From Pedobacter deserti (lineage in GTDB: Bacteria; Bacteroidota; Bacteroidia; Sphingobacteriales; Sphingobacteriaceae), in NCBI RefSeq assembly GCF_024436415.1, contig NZ_JAFMZQ010000001.1:186001-250000 (forward strand): a DNA stretch of 64,000 nt. The letters run 5' to 3'. Under the pieces are notes generated by a model, which did no database searches, was not told the DNA's origin, and was given only the letters and a program-made list of their open reading frames with translations. Below are positions 53,543 through 61,827 of the stretch, piece by piece (positions within the stretch are counted from its first letter, which is position 1; every line of letters starts with the position of its first letter). Made by a program: the position numbers and the translations under genes.

Positions 53543-54400
53543 CTAGTAATTGATCTTCCCGTAATCCCCATTGTAATAATCCCGGTAGGCATGAGCGATC
53601 TCCAGTTTGGAATTCATCACAAACGGACCCTCCGCGAAGATCGGCTCGAGGTACGGTTCACCGCCAAATAAGATGAAGTCGCAAGCGTCCTCATTGTCGT
53701 TTTGCAGTTCAATCGTTCCGGCAGTCCGGTCATATTCTATGAAATCACCTGCGTTGAACTTCTCGTCGTTGATGCTTGCAGGAGAAACCGGCAAATATAC
53801 AGCGACCTCAGTTTTTTCTTGAAATCCGATCGTAAAGCCGGAACCAGGTGCCAGGCGGACATGATAGAGAAACTGTTCCGAATAGTTCGGTATGGCCGAT
53901 TCCAGTTCTTCATAAGAACCGGCGATCACCTTAATCCAGCTCTTCCCATCCGCCAGCATCTTGAACGGAACCCGGTCGCCTTCGATAGCCATACCCGGCT
54001 TTTCGGCTTTTATTTTAGCAGGCAGGTTAATCCAGAATTGAAACGCATGGATCAGCTTGGCACCCGTTTGGGAGTCATAGTTCAACGTTTCATCGTGGAT
54101 GATACCATTACCGGCATTCATCCATTGCACACCGCCCGAATGGACCATGGCATAGTTGCCGGCGCTATCAAAATGCTCATCCTCGCCGTCGAGGATATAA
54201 GTCAGCGTAGCGATGCCCCGATGCGGATGCGCGCCGGTCCCCTCCTCATTAACCCTGGTCTGGGCCTGTGGAACAATGTGATCCAAAAAGACAAAAGGAC
54301 CCACCGCATCAGCATATCTGTTGGCAAGTATCCGGTATATCTGCAGGTCGCCAATGTCGGCTCTACGACCCTGCGTTGAAAAACTGCTTTTCTTTTTCAT
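53543..54400 (-). CDS. Pirin family protein
   Basis: A 285-residue bicupin. The N-terminal cupin carries the metal-binding and signature residues (FVFLDHIVPQ, TGAHPHRGIATLTYILDGE, GNYAMVHSGGVQWMNAGNGIIHDE), and the C-terminal cupin is followed by FILFGGEPYLEPIFAEGPFVMNSKLEI. Some pirins act as quercetinases or redox-sensing cofactors. It is divergent from the broken Crp/Fnr gene with a 145-bp gap that contains a perfect palindrome, so the regulator may once have controlled it. Confidence 0.92.
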   Translation of the reverse strand: MKKKSSFSTQGRRADIGDLQIYRILANRYADAVGPFVFLDHIVPQAQTRVNEEGTGAHPHRGIATLTYILDGEDEHFDSAGNYAMVHSGGVQWMNAGNGIIHDETLNYDSQTGAKLIHAFQFWINLPAKIKAEKPGMAIEGDRVPFKMLADGKSWIKVIAGSYEELESAIPNYSEQFLYHVRLAPGSGFTIGFQEKTEVAVYLPVSPASINDEKFNAGDFIEYDRTAGTIELQNDNEDACDFILFGGEPYLEPIFAEGPFVMNSKLEIAHAYRDYYNGDYGKINY

Positions 54401-54481
54401 ATTTTGATCGCTCTATAGTCAATGATACCCAAATTTCAGACTTCTTATAAACCTGAACGATGATATTTGTCAGGAAAAGAT

Positions 54482-54497
54482 GTAGACATTTGTCTAC
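54482..54497. promoter_or_regulatory. Palindrome between pirin and the Crp/Fnr gene
   Basis: GTAGACA-TT-TGTCTAC is a perfect 7+2+7 inverted repeat, 82 bp from the pirin start and 49 bp from the Crp/Fnr start. It is well placed as the operator of a dimeric regulator. Confidence 0.5.
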
Positions 54498-54530
54498 CAT
54501 CAAGGCAACGGCAACAATACGTTTTTAGTT

Positions 54531-54538
54531 TATATTTG
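54531..54538 (+). promoter_or_regulatory. Promoter -7 element for the Crp/Fnr gene
   Basis: TATATTTG matches TAnnTTTG and ends 7 nt before the ATG at 54546, predicting a near-leaderless mRNA. Confidence 0.45.
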
Positions 54539-54545
54539 TTGCACC

Positions 54546-55132
54546 ATGCACGACGCTTTTTTTAACTATCTGAAGCAATTCAGTCAGGCGCCGCTCTTAG
54601 AGGAAGAGAAGGCCTTGATCAAACAAACATTCGTTCCTGCGAAACTAAGGAAAAAGCAATTTCTGCTACAGGCAGGCGACGTATGTAAGCATTATGCCTT
54701 TATCGTTAAAGGTGCAATGCGTATGTATTCGGTAGATGATAAGGGCATCGAACATATTGTAAGACTTGGTATAGAAGAATGGTGGATGGGCGACCGGGAA
54801 AGTTTCGTGATGCGAACACCAATTCTGTACCACATCGATGCCCTGGAGCACTGCGACCTGCTGTCATCACCAAACAGGGAACTGTTGAATTACAGAACAA
54901 AGTTCCGGCTTTTTGCGAAATGAAATATCAGCTTGACGAGCGCAACCAAATGGCCAACCACCGGCGCCTTACCTCTGCACTGAGCTCTACAGCAGGTAAG
55001 CGTTATACCGATTTCGTGACGTGCTATCCCGAACTTTGCGAACGCTTCCCGCAGCACATCATCGCCTCCTATCTGGGCATAAATAAAGACACGTTAAGCA
55101 GGGTAAAACGCCAGCATAACCTAAGTAAATAA
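54546..55132 (+). pseudogene. Crp/Fnr family regulator, frameshifted
   Basis: The first frame (54546-54923) gives the cyclic-nucleotide-binding fold of a Crp/Fnr protein (FLLQAGDVCKHYAFIVKGAMRMYSVD) up to HIDALEHCDLL, then turns into unrelated residues and stops. The expected continuation, VITKQGTVELQNKVPAFCEM, then the helix-turn-helix PQHIIASYLGINKDTLSRVKRQ, is in the next frame and ends at 55132. One missing base near 54863 explains it (CTGCTGTC where CTGCTGGTC would be in frame). The joined protein would be about 195 residues. Either the gene is inactive in this strain or the base is a sequencing error. It is 4 bp before the antiporter gene. Confidence 0.85.
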
Positions 55133-55136
55133 ACCA

Positions 55137-56741
55137 ATGCACGAAGAACTATTTCTCATACTCGGACTCCTGTTTATCGTGATGCTGCTGGTCATGCTGG
55201 CCCAGAAGCTGCGCATCGCATATCCGATTTTTTTGGTACTGGCCGGATTGGGCATCGGATTTATCCCCGGGATACCTGTGCTCAAACTCGATCCTGAAGT
55301 CATTTTTCTCCTGTTCCTGCCTCCCTTGCTGTACGAAGCGGCCTGGTATACGTCGTGGAAAGACTTTAAGCGCTGGAAAGGCACTATCGCTTTACTGGCT
55401 TTCGGACTGGTATTCTTCACTTCGCTGGTGGTGGCCTATGCGGCTACGTCAATTATCCCCGGCTTTACGCTGGCGCTCGGGTTTCTGCTGGGCGGCATCA
55501 TATCGCCTCCCGACGCGGTAGCCGCTACTACGGTCTTAAAAGGACTCAAAGTTCCCAATCGTACCATCACCATCCTGGAAGGAGAGAGTTTAGTGAACGA
55601 CGCCTCTTCACTTATCGTATTCCGTTTCGCGCTGGCAGCCATCCTTACAGGAGCCTTTTCCATGCAGGTAGCCGTCGGACAGTTCTTCATGGTCGCAGGC
55701 ATGGGCGTTGTAGTTGGCCTGGCGGTGGCACACGTCATGTATGCCATTCATCGCTTTCTGCCAACCTCAGCTGCTATTGATGCTACGCTGACTGTAATGA
55801 CTCCTTACATACTTTTCCTGGCGGCGGAACATTTCCACTATTCGGGAGTTATGGCCGTAGTGAGCGGCGGACTTTTCATGTCGTTCCGCGCACACGAGAT
55901 ATTCAAAACAGGTAGCACCCGGGTCAATATGGTCAGCGTATGGCATACCCTCATTTTTGTCATGAACACGCTGGTATTCATCCTCATTGGGCTCGACCTG
56001 CCCGAAATTGTTCATGGACTGGGCTCCGTATCCATGCTGCAGGCCATTGAGTACGGGGTTTTGATCAGCGTCATCGCCATCATTATCCGGCTGCTATGGG
56101 TTTACGCTACGGCTCACGTTCCGCGCTGGTTCAGCAAAAAGCTGCGCTCCGAACAATCCGTAGGCTGGAAAAACCCACTTATCATTGGCTGGGCAGGCAT
56201 GCGCGGCGTTGTGTCACTGGCAACAGCCTTATCCATTCCGCTGTACATGAACGATGGGAGTGCTTTTCCGCACCGCGACCTGATCATCTTTATCACCTTC
56301 GTGGTTATTTTCATCACCCTTGTTTTCCAGGGACTGACCCTGCCTTTTGTAATCAAGCTGACCAGGATACAAGAAATAGACCCAATACTTCCGCCACATG
56401 AGCAGCAATCGCTGATCAGGCTCCGACTCGATACCGTAGCACTCGAACACTTAAACACGCACTATGCTTCGGCAAGCGGAAATAGCCTGCTAAGGGCTTA
56501 CATCGAAAAGCTGAAACACGATATGGAAGGGCATCAGCAGTTCCTAAGCTCAAGTGAGGCATGCACTAACCGGGCCTCCGAAACGGCAGAATTTCAGCAA
56601 ATCATGTCCGATATCCATGACCATCAGCGCAAGGAACTGTTTAACATGAGAAAGGAAAAAACATTCACGGATGAAGCGATACGGAAAGCAGAACACCTGA
56701 TAGACCTCAATGATCTGCGCATATCGGATAGTGTGGCGTGA
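55137..56741 (+). CDS. CPA1-type Na+/H+ antiporter
   Basis: A 534-residue inner-membrane protein with about twelve hydrophobic segments and a hydrophilic C-terminal tail (about 425-534). PPDAV (124-128) and LEGESLVNDASSLIVF with N154 and D155 are the CPA1 ion-binding signatures; GWAGMRGVVSLATALSIP is also typical. It exports Na+ or K+ in exchange for protons. The ATG at 55137 comes 4 bp after the frameshifted Crp/Fnr gene. Confidence 0.92.
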   Translation: MHEELFLILGLLFIVMLLVMLAQKLRIAYPIFLVLAGLGIGFIPGIPVLKLDPEVIFLLFLPPLLYEAAWYTSWKDFKRWKGTIALLAFGLVFFTSLVVAYAATSIIPGFTLALGFLLGGIISPPDAVAATTVLKGLKVPNRTITILEGESLVNDASSLIVFRFALAAILTGAFSMQVAVGQFFMVAGMGVVVGLAVAHVMYAIHRFLPTSAAIDATLTVMTPYILFLAAEHFHYSGVMAVVSGGLFMSFRAHEIFKTGSTRVNMVSVWHTLIFVMNTLVFILIGLDLPEIVHGLGSVSMLQAIEYGVLISVIAIIIRLLWVYATAHVPRWFSKKLRSEQSVGWKNPLIIGWAGMRGVVSLATALSIPLYMNDGSAFPHRDLIIFITFVVIFITLVFQGLTLPFVIKLTRIQEIDPILPPHEQQSLIRLRLDTVALEHLNTHYASASGNSLLRAYIEKLKHDMEGHQQFLSSSEACTNRASETAEFQQIMSDIHDHQRKELFNMRKEKTFTDEAIRKAEHLIDLNDLRISDSVA

Positions 56742-56773
56742 TAAATAAAGGCAAGGAAATCTACATTGAATAA

Positions 56774-57313
56774 CTACTCGACCTTAGCAACAGTTACCGG
56801 CAGCGAGAACGCAAATTCCCGCTCGCGCTGAGGTTTTATCCAACCCTGATCTTTGCTCATAGCAATAACGAGGGTCGTCTTATCTCTAATCAACATATCT
56901 ATTGCAGTGGCTGTACCATGCTTATCATCAGTATAAAACTGAAGCGTTTCCGGCTTATGAGATAATCGATTTCCCACCATCCTCTCAGTCTTCGAGCTTC
57001 TTGCGATCAGTGTGCCTTCCCGAAACACCTGATATGTGGCGATCAAAGCCTGAATTTTGATTTTCCTTTCGCCTGCATTAACCCGAATGTCGTCAACCTT
57101 CAGGTTTAAAATTAGTGTAGTTCCATCCTGTTCGCTCCGGTATGTTCCGGCTAAGTCTTTAAGGCTGTGATCCACCAGATATATATCACCAGTCAAGTGC
57201 GACTGATCGATGTTGTTAATATCAATTACCTTTATCTTTGTCTGCTCTTGTCCAAAGGATGATATTGAGAATATCGTGAATGCTGCTGCGAAGAGTAAAA
57301 AGCGTTTATTCAT
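56774..57313 (-). CDS. Exported protein of unknown function
   Basis: A 179-residue protein with a signal peptide (MNKRFLLFAAAFTIFSISSFGQ). The remainder is beta-rich with no membrane segment (GTYRSEQDGTTLILNLKVDDIRVNAGERKIKIQALIATYQVF). I do not recognise a family. It is convergent with the antiporter gene and divergent from the lipoprotein at 57448, and probably resides in the periplasm. Confidence 0.7.
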   Translation of the reverse strand: MNKRFLLFAAAFTIFSISSFGQEQTKIKVIDINNIDQSHLTGDIYLVDHSLKDLAGTYRSEQDGTTLILNLKVDDIRVNAGERKIKIQALIATYQVFREGTLIARSSKTERMVGNRLSHKPETLQFYTDDKHGTATAIDMLIRDKTTLVIAMSKDQGWIKPQREREFAFSLPVTVAKVE

Positions 57314-57447
57314 GGGATCTGTTTTGGCCGTTACGCAAGTTAATATAGTGAAATTATAGGACCTAGCAGAATAAGCGATTTATTCATAAATTGTCAATCA
57401 AAGAAAAGCAATATGAATATATTCAATTTCACCTCGGATAGTCAGTC

Positions 57448-57939
57448 ATGACCAAAAGACTCGTCATCTTATATTCGATTTATTGCCTATCGTTGGCTTC
57501 ATGCTCGAGAAAACCCAGCGTTAGATTCATTGATCTTGATCCAAAAGTCGACAGATTTGTTCTTGCAGCAAAGCAGGATACCGTAAAAGTTGCAACGTTT
57601 CCGATTTGCGATTTTGTTGGTACCGCCGATTGGGATCAATTTATCGTGATAGGGCCGTATGTATCGGAAAGTTTAGTGGACAGCTTAAATATCGATAACG
57701 CCGCAGCCATCAAAGAGGAGTTGAGCGAAATCCGATATAACGACGGTAAAGCTGTAGTACTTTTCGTCAAAGTCGACATAGTAAAGGTCTTGGCAACTTT
57801 ATCGAGGGACAAGGCGGATGTCGTCAGCCTAATAAGCCAAGCAGATAATAACGAAACTTCGATTCCTATTTTTGATCGAAAAATCTGCGATCGCCTAATC
57901 TGGAAGGCGAACGGCAGTGTTGTATTTACAAGCAATTAA
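57448..57939 (+). CDS. Lipoprotein of unknown function
   Basis: A 163-residue protein. The signal peptide ends LSLASC with the lipidated C19, so it is a membrane-anchored lipoprotein. No family recognised. Its end overlaps the upstream open region of the S41 peptidase gene, whose ATG is 11 bp after this stop, so the two are probably co-transcribed. Confidence 0.65.
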   Translation: MTKRLVILYSIYCLSLASCSRKPSVRFIDLDPKVDRFVLAAKQDTVKVATFPICDFVGTADWDQFIVIGPYVSESLVDSLNIDNAAAIKEELSEIRYNDGKAVVLFVKVDIVKVLATLSRDKADVVSLISQADNNETSIPIFDRKICDRLIWKANGSVVFTSN

Positions 57940-57949
57940 GTATGACAAC

Positions 57950-58972
57950 ATGAACAGAAAAATCTTATTATTTATCGGAACTGTATTAAGCCTCATCCAT
58001 GTTTCAGCCTCTTCTCAGGAACTTAAAAGTAAAGAAATCAAATCTTTGATCGATAGTACTATCTTGATCATGAAAAAGAATTCGATAAATTCAAATCAGG
58101 TCGATTGGGTCGATGTCAGGGAGAATGCTTTACTTAAAGCACGCAATCTATCAAATGCGTACGAGCTCGGCGATGTCATGCGATACCTGTTAAGATCTGT
58201 AAATGATTTTCACGGGGCATTTTTTTACCGCGACAGTGTTTTCAGATATAGTAAAAAAGATCCCGTAATCTCTGACAGCATAAGGAATGAATGGAAAAAA
58301 AAGTCCGGTGTAAGGGCAAAAATATTGGAAGATAATATTGGGTACTTAAGGGTTCCTTCCATGCCTGGTCAGTCGAAACACAAGTTTGATTCGCTTGCGC
58401 AAAGCCTCAGTGACAGTCTTTGTTTCTTATTGAAAAGGAACCCTAAAGGAATCATTCTCGATCTGAGAACCAACGGTGGCGGGGCATTATATCCTATGGT
58501 GTTAGGTCTGGAGCCACTACTGGGTCGGGAATACATAGGATCGTTTCAAACGAAAGTAGAGTCCAAATGGCTATTGCAGGACCATAATTTTTACATAGAT
58601 ACATCCAAGTTAGCGAGTATACTTCCTAAATGTTCAACTGATGCCTCAACTTTACCCGTGGTGATACTTACCAGCCACGCAACTGGTAGCTCTGGAGAGT
58701 TCCTGATTATGGCGTTCAAAGGCAGGCATCACACCGTCACGTTAGGAGAGACTACCGCCGGTTATGTGACGGTTAACGATGGTTTTAAAGTAAACAATGA
58801 TGCATTTATGAATCTGTCGGTTGGATACGGAAAGGATCGAAACGGAAACACTTATACTAGAGCACTGGACCCTGACATTTCAATTTCCGGTCCGGATAAT
58901 TTTAACGACCTACAGCACGACAAGAAAATTATCGCTGCGTCTGGCTGGCTTAAATCTGGTATAAAACGATGA
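57950..58972 (+). CDS. S41 family peptidase (tail-specific protease-like)
   Basis: The ATG at 57950 is chosen (MNRKILLFIGTVLSLIHVSA signal peptide), giving 340 residues. The S41 core begins with GYLRVPSMPGQ (131-141) and IILDLRTNGGGALYPMV (168-184). The nucleophile serine is in TSHATGSSGEF (S247 or S248), followed by LGETTAGYVTVNDGF. No PDZ domain is seen, so it resembles the small secreted S41 proteases of Bacteroidota. It is exported, and the substrate is unknown. Confidence 0.88.
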   Translation: MNRKILLFIGTVLSLIHVSASSQELKSKEIKSLIDSTILIMKKNSINSNQVDWVDVRENALLKARNLSNAYELGDVMRYLLRSVNDFHGAFFYRDSVFRYSKKDPVISDSIRNEWKKKSGVRAKILEDNIGYLRVPSMPGQSKHKFDSLAQSLSDSLCFLLKRNPKGIILDLRTNGGGALYPMVLGLEPLLGREYIGSFQTKVESKWLLQDHNFYIDTSKLASILPKCSTDASTLPVVILTSHATGSSGEFLIMAFKGRHHTVTLGETTAGYVTVNDGFKVNNDAFMNLSVGYGKDRNGNTYTRALDPDISISGPDNFNDLQHDKKIIAASGWLKSGIKR

Positions 58973-59046
58973 AAACTATCCTGAAAGCTTCAGGTTGTCC
59001 AAGGATGCTAATGATCGGATATAATTATGCTTACGCTCACAAAGAT

Positions 59047-59478
59047 TTAGGCTGTAATGTACAGTGAACCATACAGACAGTACGCTTTTATTATGGCGTA
59101 GAGTATTGGCAGTAGTATAAAAAACAGAACGACCGCAAACCCTATGAACTTAGCCTTACGAGAATTAAGATACTCATCTGCCTTAAATTGCTCGTAGATC
59201 GCTCTATGTGTATTCCGCCAAAAGAATCTGAAATACGTGATCAGCATGGCCGCAATGAAGATAGAGTGAAAAATAAGTTGACCTTTGCTGCAACCGAGCC
59301 AGGAAATCATCTCTTTTCCCTCGTCTTTCTCATAAAAGAACATAAAATGAGCGGTCAGAAAAAGTGAAAAGACTACTGCACAAAATATTCCACCTACCGT
59401 AAGCGCCGGGATATCGCGTTTGTAATTGCCATGTTTGTAATAGCTGTTATATACAATGTAGAATAATTTGTTGACCAT
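59047..59478 (-). CDS. Three-helix membrane protein of unknown function
   Basis: A 143-residue protein with three hydrophobic segments (ALTVGGIFCAVVFSLFLTAHFMFF, LIFHSIFIAAMLITYFRFFW and FIGFAVVLFFILLPILYAIIKAYCL). No family recognised. It lies in an AT-rich accessory stretch with a divergent neighbour at 59576. Confidence 0.65.
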   Translation of the reverse strand: MVNKLFYIVYNSYYKHGNYKRDIPALTVGGIFCAVVFSLFLTAHFMFFYEKDEGKEMISWLGCSKGQLIFHSIFIAAMLITYFRFFWRNTHRAIYEQFKADEYLNSRKAKFIGFAVVLFFILLPILYAIIKAYCLYGSLYITA

Positions 59479-59523
59479 ATCACAAAATACAAGAATTATC
59501 CCGCCATAAAAAGTAAAGTTTAC

Positions 59524-59554
59524 TTGACATTATGAAATATGTATTTTACATTTG
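59524..59554 (+). promoter_or_regulatory. Bacteroidota-type promoter for the membrane protein/XRE pair
   Basis: TTG at 59524-59526, a 20-nt spacer and TACATTTG at 59547-59554 match the consensus exactly. The first ATG is 21 nt downstream. Confidence 0.65.
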
Positions 59555-59575
59555 GTAAAACAAATATGATATGAT

Positions 59576-60019
59576 ATGAAAAATCAATTTCTATTACCCG
59601 CAAAGTTTAAATCTATAGGCTGGATTGGCTTCCTGTGTTTTTTAGCGCTTTCCATCGCAACGGAGTGGTACGGGTTTCAAATTCCGGGGTTTCAGATATA
59701 TTATTCGGAAGACAAAATGTTCGCCGATTATAACCTCACTAACGAGTTCGCATTTGCCGGGATTATTGTGTCTCTGTTGATGATCTCACTTGCCAGGCAA
59801 GAGCGTGAAGATGAACTTATCAGAAAAATAAGATTAGAGTCCTGGCAATGGGCGGCTATTGTAAATTATGTTATCGTATTGGTCGTAATTTTTGCCACCT
59901 ATGGTTTAGGATTCTTATCTATTATGACCTACAACGTAATCACCACTTTAATTGTCTTCATTGCAAGGTTTTACTATTGCTTGTATATCTTGAACAGAAA
60001 TCTTGTCAAAGAAATCTAA
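59576..60019 (+). CDS. Four-helix membrane protein paired with an XRE regulator
   Basis: A 147-residue protein with four hydrophobic segments (IGWIGFLCFLALSIATEW, EFAFAGIIVSLLMISLARQ, WAAIVNYVIVLVVIFATYGLGFL, VITTLIVFIARFYYCLYIL). It is followed 9 bp later by a small XRE-type regulator, a common two-gene unit in Firmicutes and Bacteroidota whose role is unknown. A consensus promoter lies just upstream. Confidence 0.75.
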   Translation: MKNQFLLPAKFKSIGWIGFLCFLALSIATEWYGFQIPGFQIYYSEDKMFADYNLTNEFAFAGIIVSLLMISLARQEREDELIRKIRLESWQWAAIVNYVIVLVVIFATYGLGFLSIMTYNVITTLIVFIARFYYCLYILNRNLVKEI

Positions 60020-60028
60020 ACCTCTTTA

Positions 60029-60229
60029 ATGAAAAATACGATAAGAATTCAACGGGCAATAAAGAACATCACCCAGGCCGAACTTGCAGACCTGGTGCAG
60101 GTATCGCGGCAAACGATCAATACATTGGAATCGGGCAAGTATATTCCGTCTACAGTACTTGCTTTAAAGATAGCTGCGGTGTTTGGGGTGGCGGTAGAAG
60201 AAGTTTTTCAACTGGAAGACGGCGATTGA
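60029..60229 (+). CDS. XRE family transcriptional regulator
   Basis: A 66-residue protein that is almost entirely a helix-turn-helix: ITQAELADLVQVSRQTINTLESGKYIPSTVLALKIAAVFGVAVEEVF. It belongs to the short XRE group (YgzD-like) usually transcribed with a membrane protein. It probably represses its own operon. Confidence 0.88.
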   Translation: MKNTIRIQRAIKNITQAELADLVQVSRQTINTLESGKYIPSTVLALKIAAVFGVAVEEVFQLEDGD

Positions 60230-60233
60230 TTGA

Positions 60234-60492
60234 TTAGTCTGTCAGTGTATCTAAGTGTCCTTGTAGTTTATTTATATCCTTCCAAAAAGCCTTCTTGTTT
60301 GCTCTTTCACTGAAATAAATGATTGGGAAAAAACCCGTCTGAAAAAAAAACTCCTATCAGCATAGGCAAGGATATTGCAGTTATCCAGTTCACTTTCGCT
60401 CTGAACATGACAAGCAAATTCATGTAAGCGTTCTTTGAAGATTTCTGAATCTCAATTTTATCTGCAGTGTTCGATGGTAAGTAGCTTCGAGA
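60234..60492 (-). pseudogene. Remnant of a membrane protein gene with one frameshift
   Basis: On the minus strand a reading frame from 60492 gives a charged stretch (KIEIQKSSKNAYMNLLVMF) and a hydrophobic helix (WITAISLPMLIGVFF). It then needs a one-base shift at a run of nine T or six T (60342-60350 or 60328-60333), after which IIYFSERANKKAFWKDINKL and a stop follow. An in-frame stop directly precedes 60492, so the N-terminal part is lost. It reads like the C-terminal end of a small membrane protein. I do not recognise the family. Confidence 0.5.
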
Positions 60493-60761
60493 CTAGTATT
60501 AAGCTATAACAAGACTAGACATTACTGCCCCCAAGCAGGAGCCTGATGGCAGACTAATTGGAGAATAATCACAGGCTTCTTCGCAAAAACGGGTACCTTT
60601 TGTGGATTAGTCCCGAACAAATCTGCCATTAATCTGCCATTTGGTGGACACCAGGTAGCATCTTGTACCCTATTTGGTATAATCATGAAATCATTCCGCT
60701 TGCAGCATCACTCATCAGCCCAATATACCTGCTCGAATATTCGCAGTTTAGCTACTAAGGA
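60493..60761. other. Gene-poor stretch with decayed sequence and an imperfect inverted repeat
   Basis: There is no convincing gene here. A 35-codon minus-strand frame (60522-60629, beginning MADLFGTNPQKV) is too short to support. ATGGCAGACTAAT (60546-60558) is repeated in inverted orientation as ATTAATCTGCCAT (60628-60640) with one mismatch, and the core TCTGCCAT also recurs directly at 60622-60629. Together with the remnants on both sides this looks like the scar of lost mobile or accessory genes. Confidence 0.4.
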
Positions 60762-61535
60762 CTATTGATTGACCGTGAATTTGCATTGCGGATAGTTGCT
60801 ACATCCGAAAAACCTACCGAACCTTCCTTGTCGAGCGGTCAACGCACCGCCGCACTGTGGGCATTTGCCGTGTTGTATTGATTTGTCTCTTTCCTTAATG
60901 CGTTTTCTAATTCCTTTGATATGAGTGGCGCGGTCATACGTTCCACTTAAGTTAACAGCCGTTAATTTCGCAAAGATGGTTTCCTTTTCAGCCTGCGAAA
61001 GCCGGGTCTCTGAAGACTGCTTGATTACACTAGTTAGTTGAGAAGAATAGATTACAAACGCATCTGTCTCGACTTTAATGGCCGACCTATTAGAGAAAAC
61101 GACTATCGGTACGTAGGTTATGTTTGGGAAATTGTAAAGATGATGTTTTAACGCGGCAATGTGCGCCTGGTTTTGCCTTAGCGGGTTATATAGTTTCTCC
61201 TTGCGCTTATAAATAACCTGCATCCAGTACTCGGAGTGCTCGTTTCCGACAATCCAGCCCTTCACATTTTTGGTCTCAATGACAAAAACTCCGAAGTCAG
61301 AAATTACCACGTGGTCGATCTGAGAGGTCCGACCATTCACTTCCAGGACCAGATTGTTAATTACTTTGTATTTATATCGGCTTAAGCCATTCAGGCGCAA
61401 AGCTATTTTCCGCTCTCCAAGCGCTCCTTTGATACGCGGTTTAAATATTCTGTACAAGCCTGCAAGAATGAAAGCCATCCCGAGCGGCCAGTACTGCTGT
61501 ATAATGGCATAAACATCTATCAATTTATTCCTCAA
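60762..61535 (-). CDS. NERD domain protein with C-terminal zinc finger
   Basis: A 257-residue protein. An N-terminal membrane helix (YWPLGMAFILAGLYRIF) is followed by a NERD nuclease-related domain (about 35-150): ERKIALRLNGLSRYKYKVINNLVLEVNGRTSQIDHVVISDFGVFVIETKNVKGWIVG includes the D-x-ExK pattern of the nuclease fold. The end is a topoisomerase-type C4 zinc ribbon (C225, C228, C245, C251). Such proteins are linked to nucleic acid processing and appear near restriction genes. Its start overlaps the Mrr remnant by 11 bp. Confidence 0.85.
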   Translation of the reverse strand: MRNKLIDVYAIIQQYWPLGMAFILAGLYRIFKPRIKGALGERKIALRLNGLSRYKYKVINNLVLEVNGRTSQIDHVVISDFGVFVIETKNVKGWIVGNEHSEYWMQVIYKRKEKLYNPLRQNQAHIAALKHHLYNFPNITYVPIVVFSNRSAIKVETDAFVIYSSQLTSVIKQSSETRLSQAEKETIFAKLTAVNLSGTYDRATHIKGIRKRIKERDKSIQHGKCPQCGGALTARQGRFGRFFGCSNYPQCKFTVNQ

Positions 61536-61773
61536 AATAATCGCTGTCTATACGCTTAATTTCAAAAGTCTGGATTGTAGACACGCCGAGACTATAATCA
61601 ATCATGTATTCTGCAAGCTCCTGACCATCGATGAGGATTACTTTTTTTGAGATCGTCTTGACGTACTCACGTGCGGTATTGGCGAAAGTTGATGTTGTAA
61701 TAAAAATACCTTTGTTCGCTCGCTGGCCCTCCAAGGCTCCCACAAACGATTGTATATCCTCGTGAATGGTCAT
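61525..61773 (-). pseudogene. C-terminal remnant of an Mrr-type restriction endonuclease
   Basis: The 82-residue frame matches only the last part of Mrr_cat proteins: FVGALEGQRANKGIFITTSTF, KKVILIDGQELAEYMIDY and the usual ending KRIDSDYFEE. The N-terminal winged helix and the catalytic D and QxK part (about 220 residues) are missing, and only 54 bp separate its start from the next gene. It is therefore a truncated remnant, although the short frame is still open and could be made as a fragment. Confidence 0.8.
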
Positions 61774-61827
61774 CTTACTACAAATTGTGACTAAGATAAA
61801 CTAATATCTGCATATGTTAATAGATTA

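Noticed and set aside
53702..54379. 225-codon plus-strand frame inside pirin
   Set aside because: It lies opposite the conserved cupin motifs and shows no coherent fold.
54850..54880. Programmed frameshift in the Crp/Fnr gene
   Set aside because: There is no slippery heptamer or downstream structure at the junction; a one-base loss or sequencing error explains it more simply.
58980..58994. CCTGAA/TTCAGG hairpin after the S41 peptidase as terminator
   Set aside because: The stem is only 6 bp and no T-run follows on either strand.
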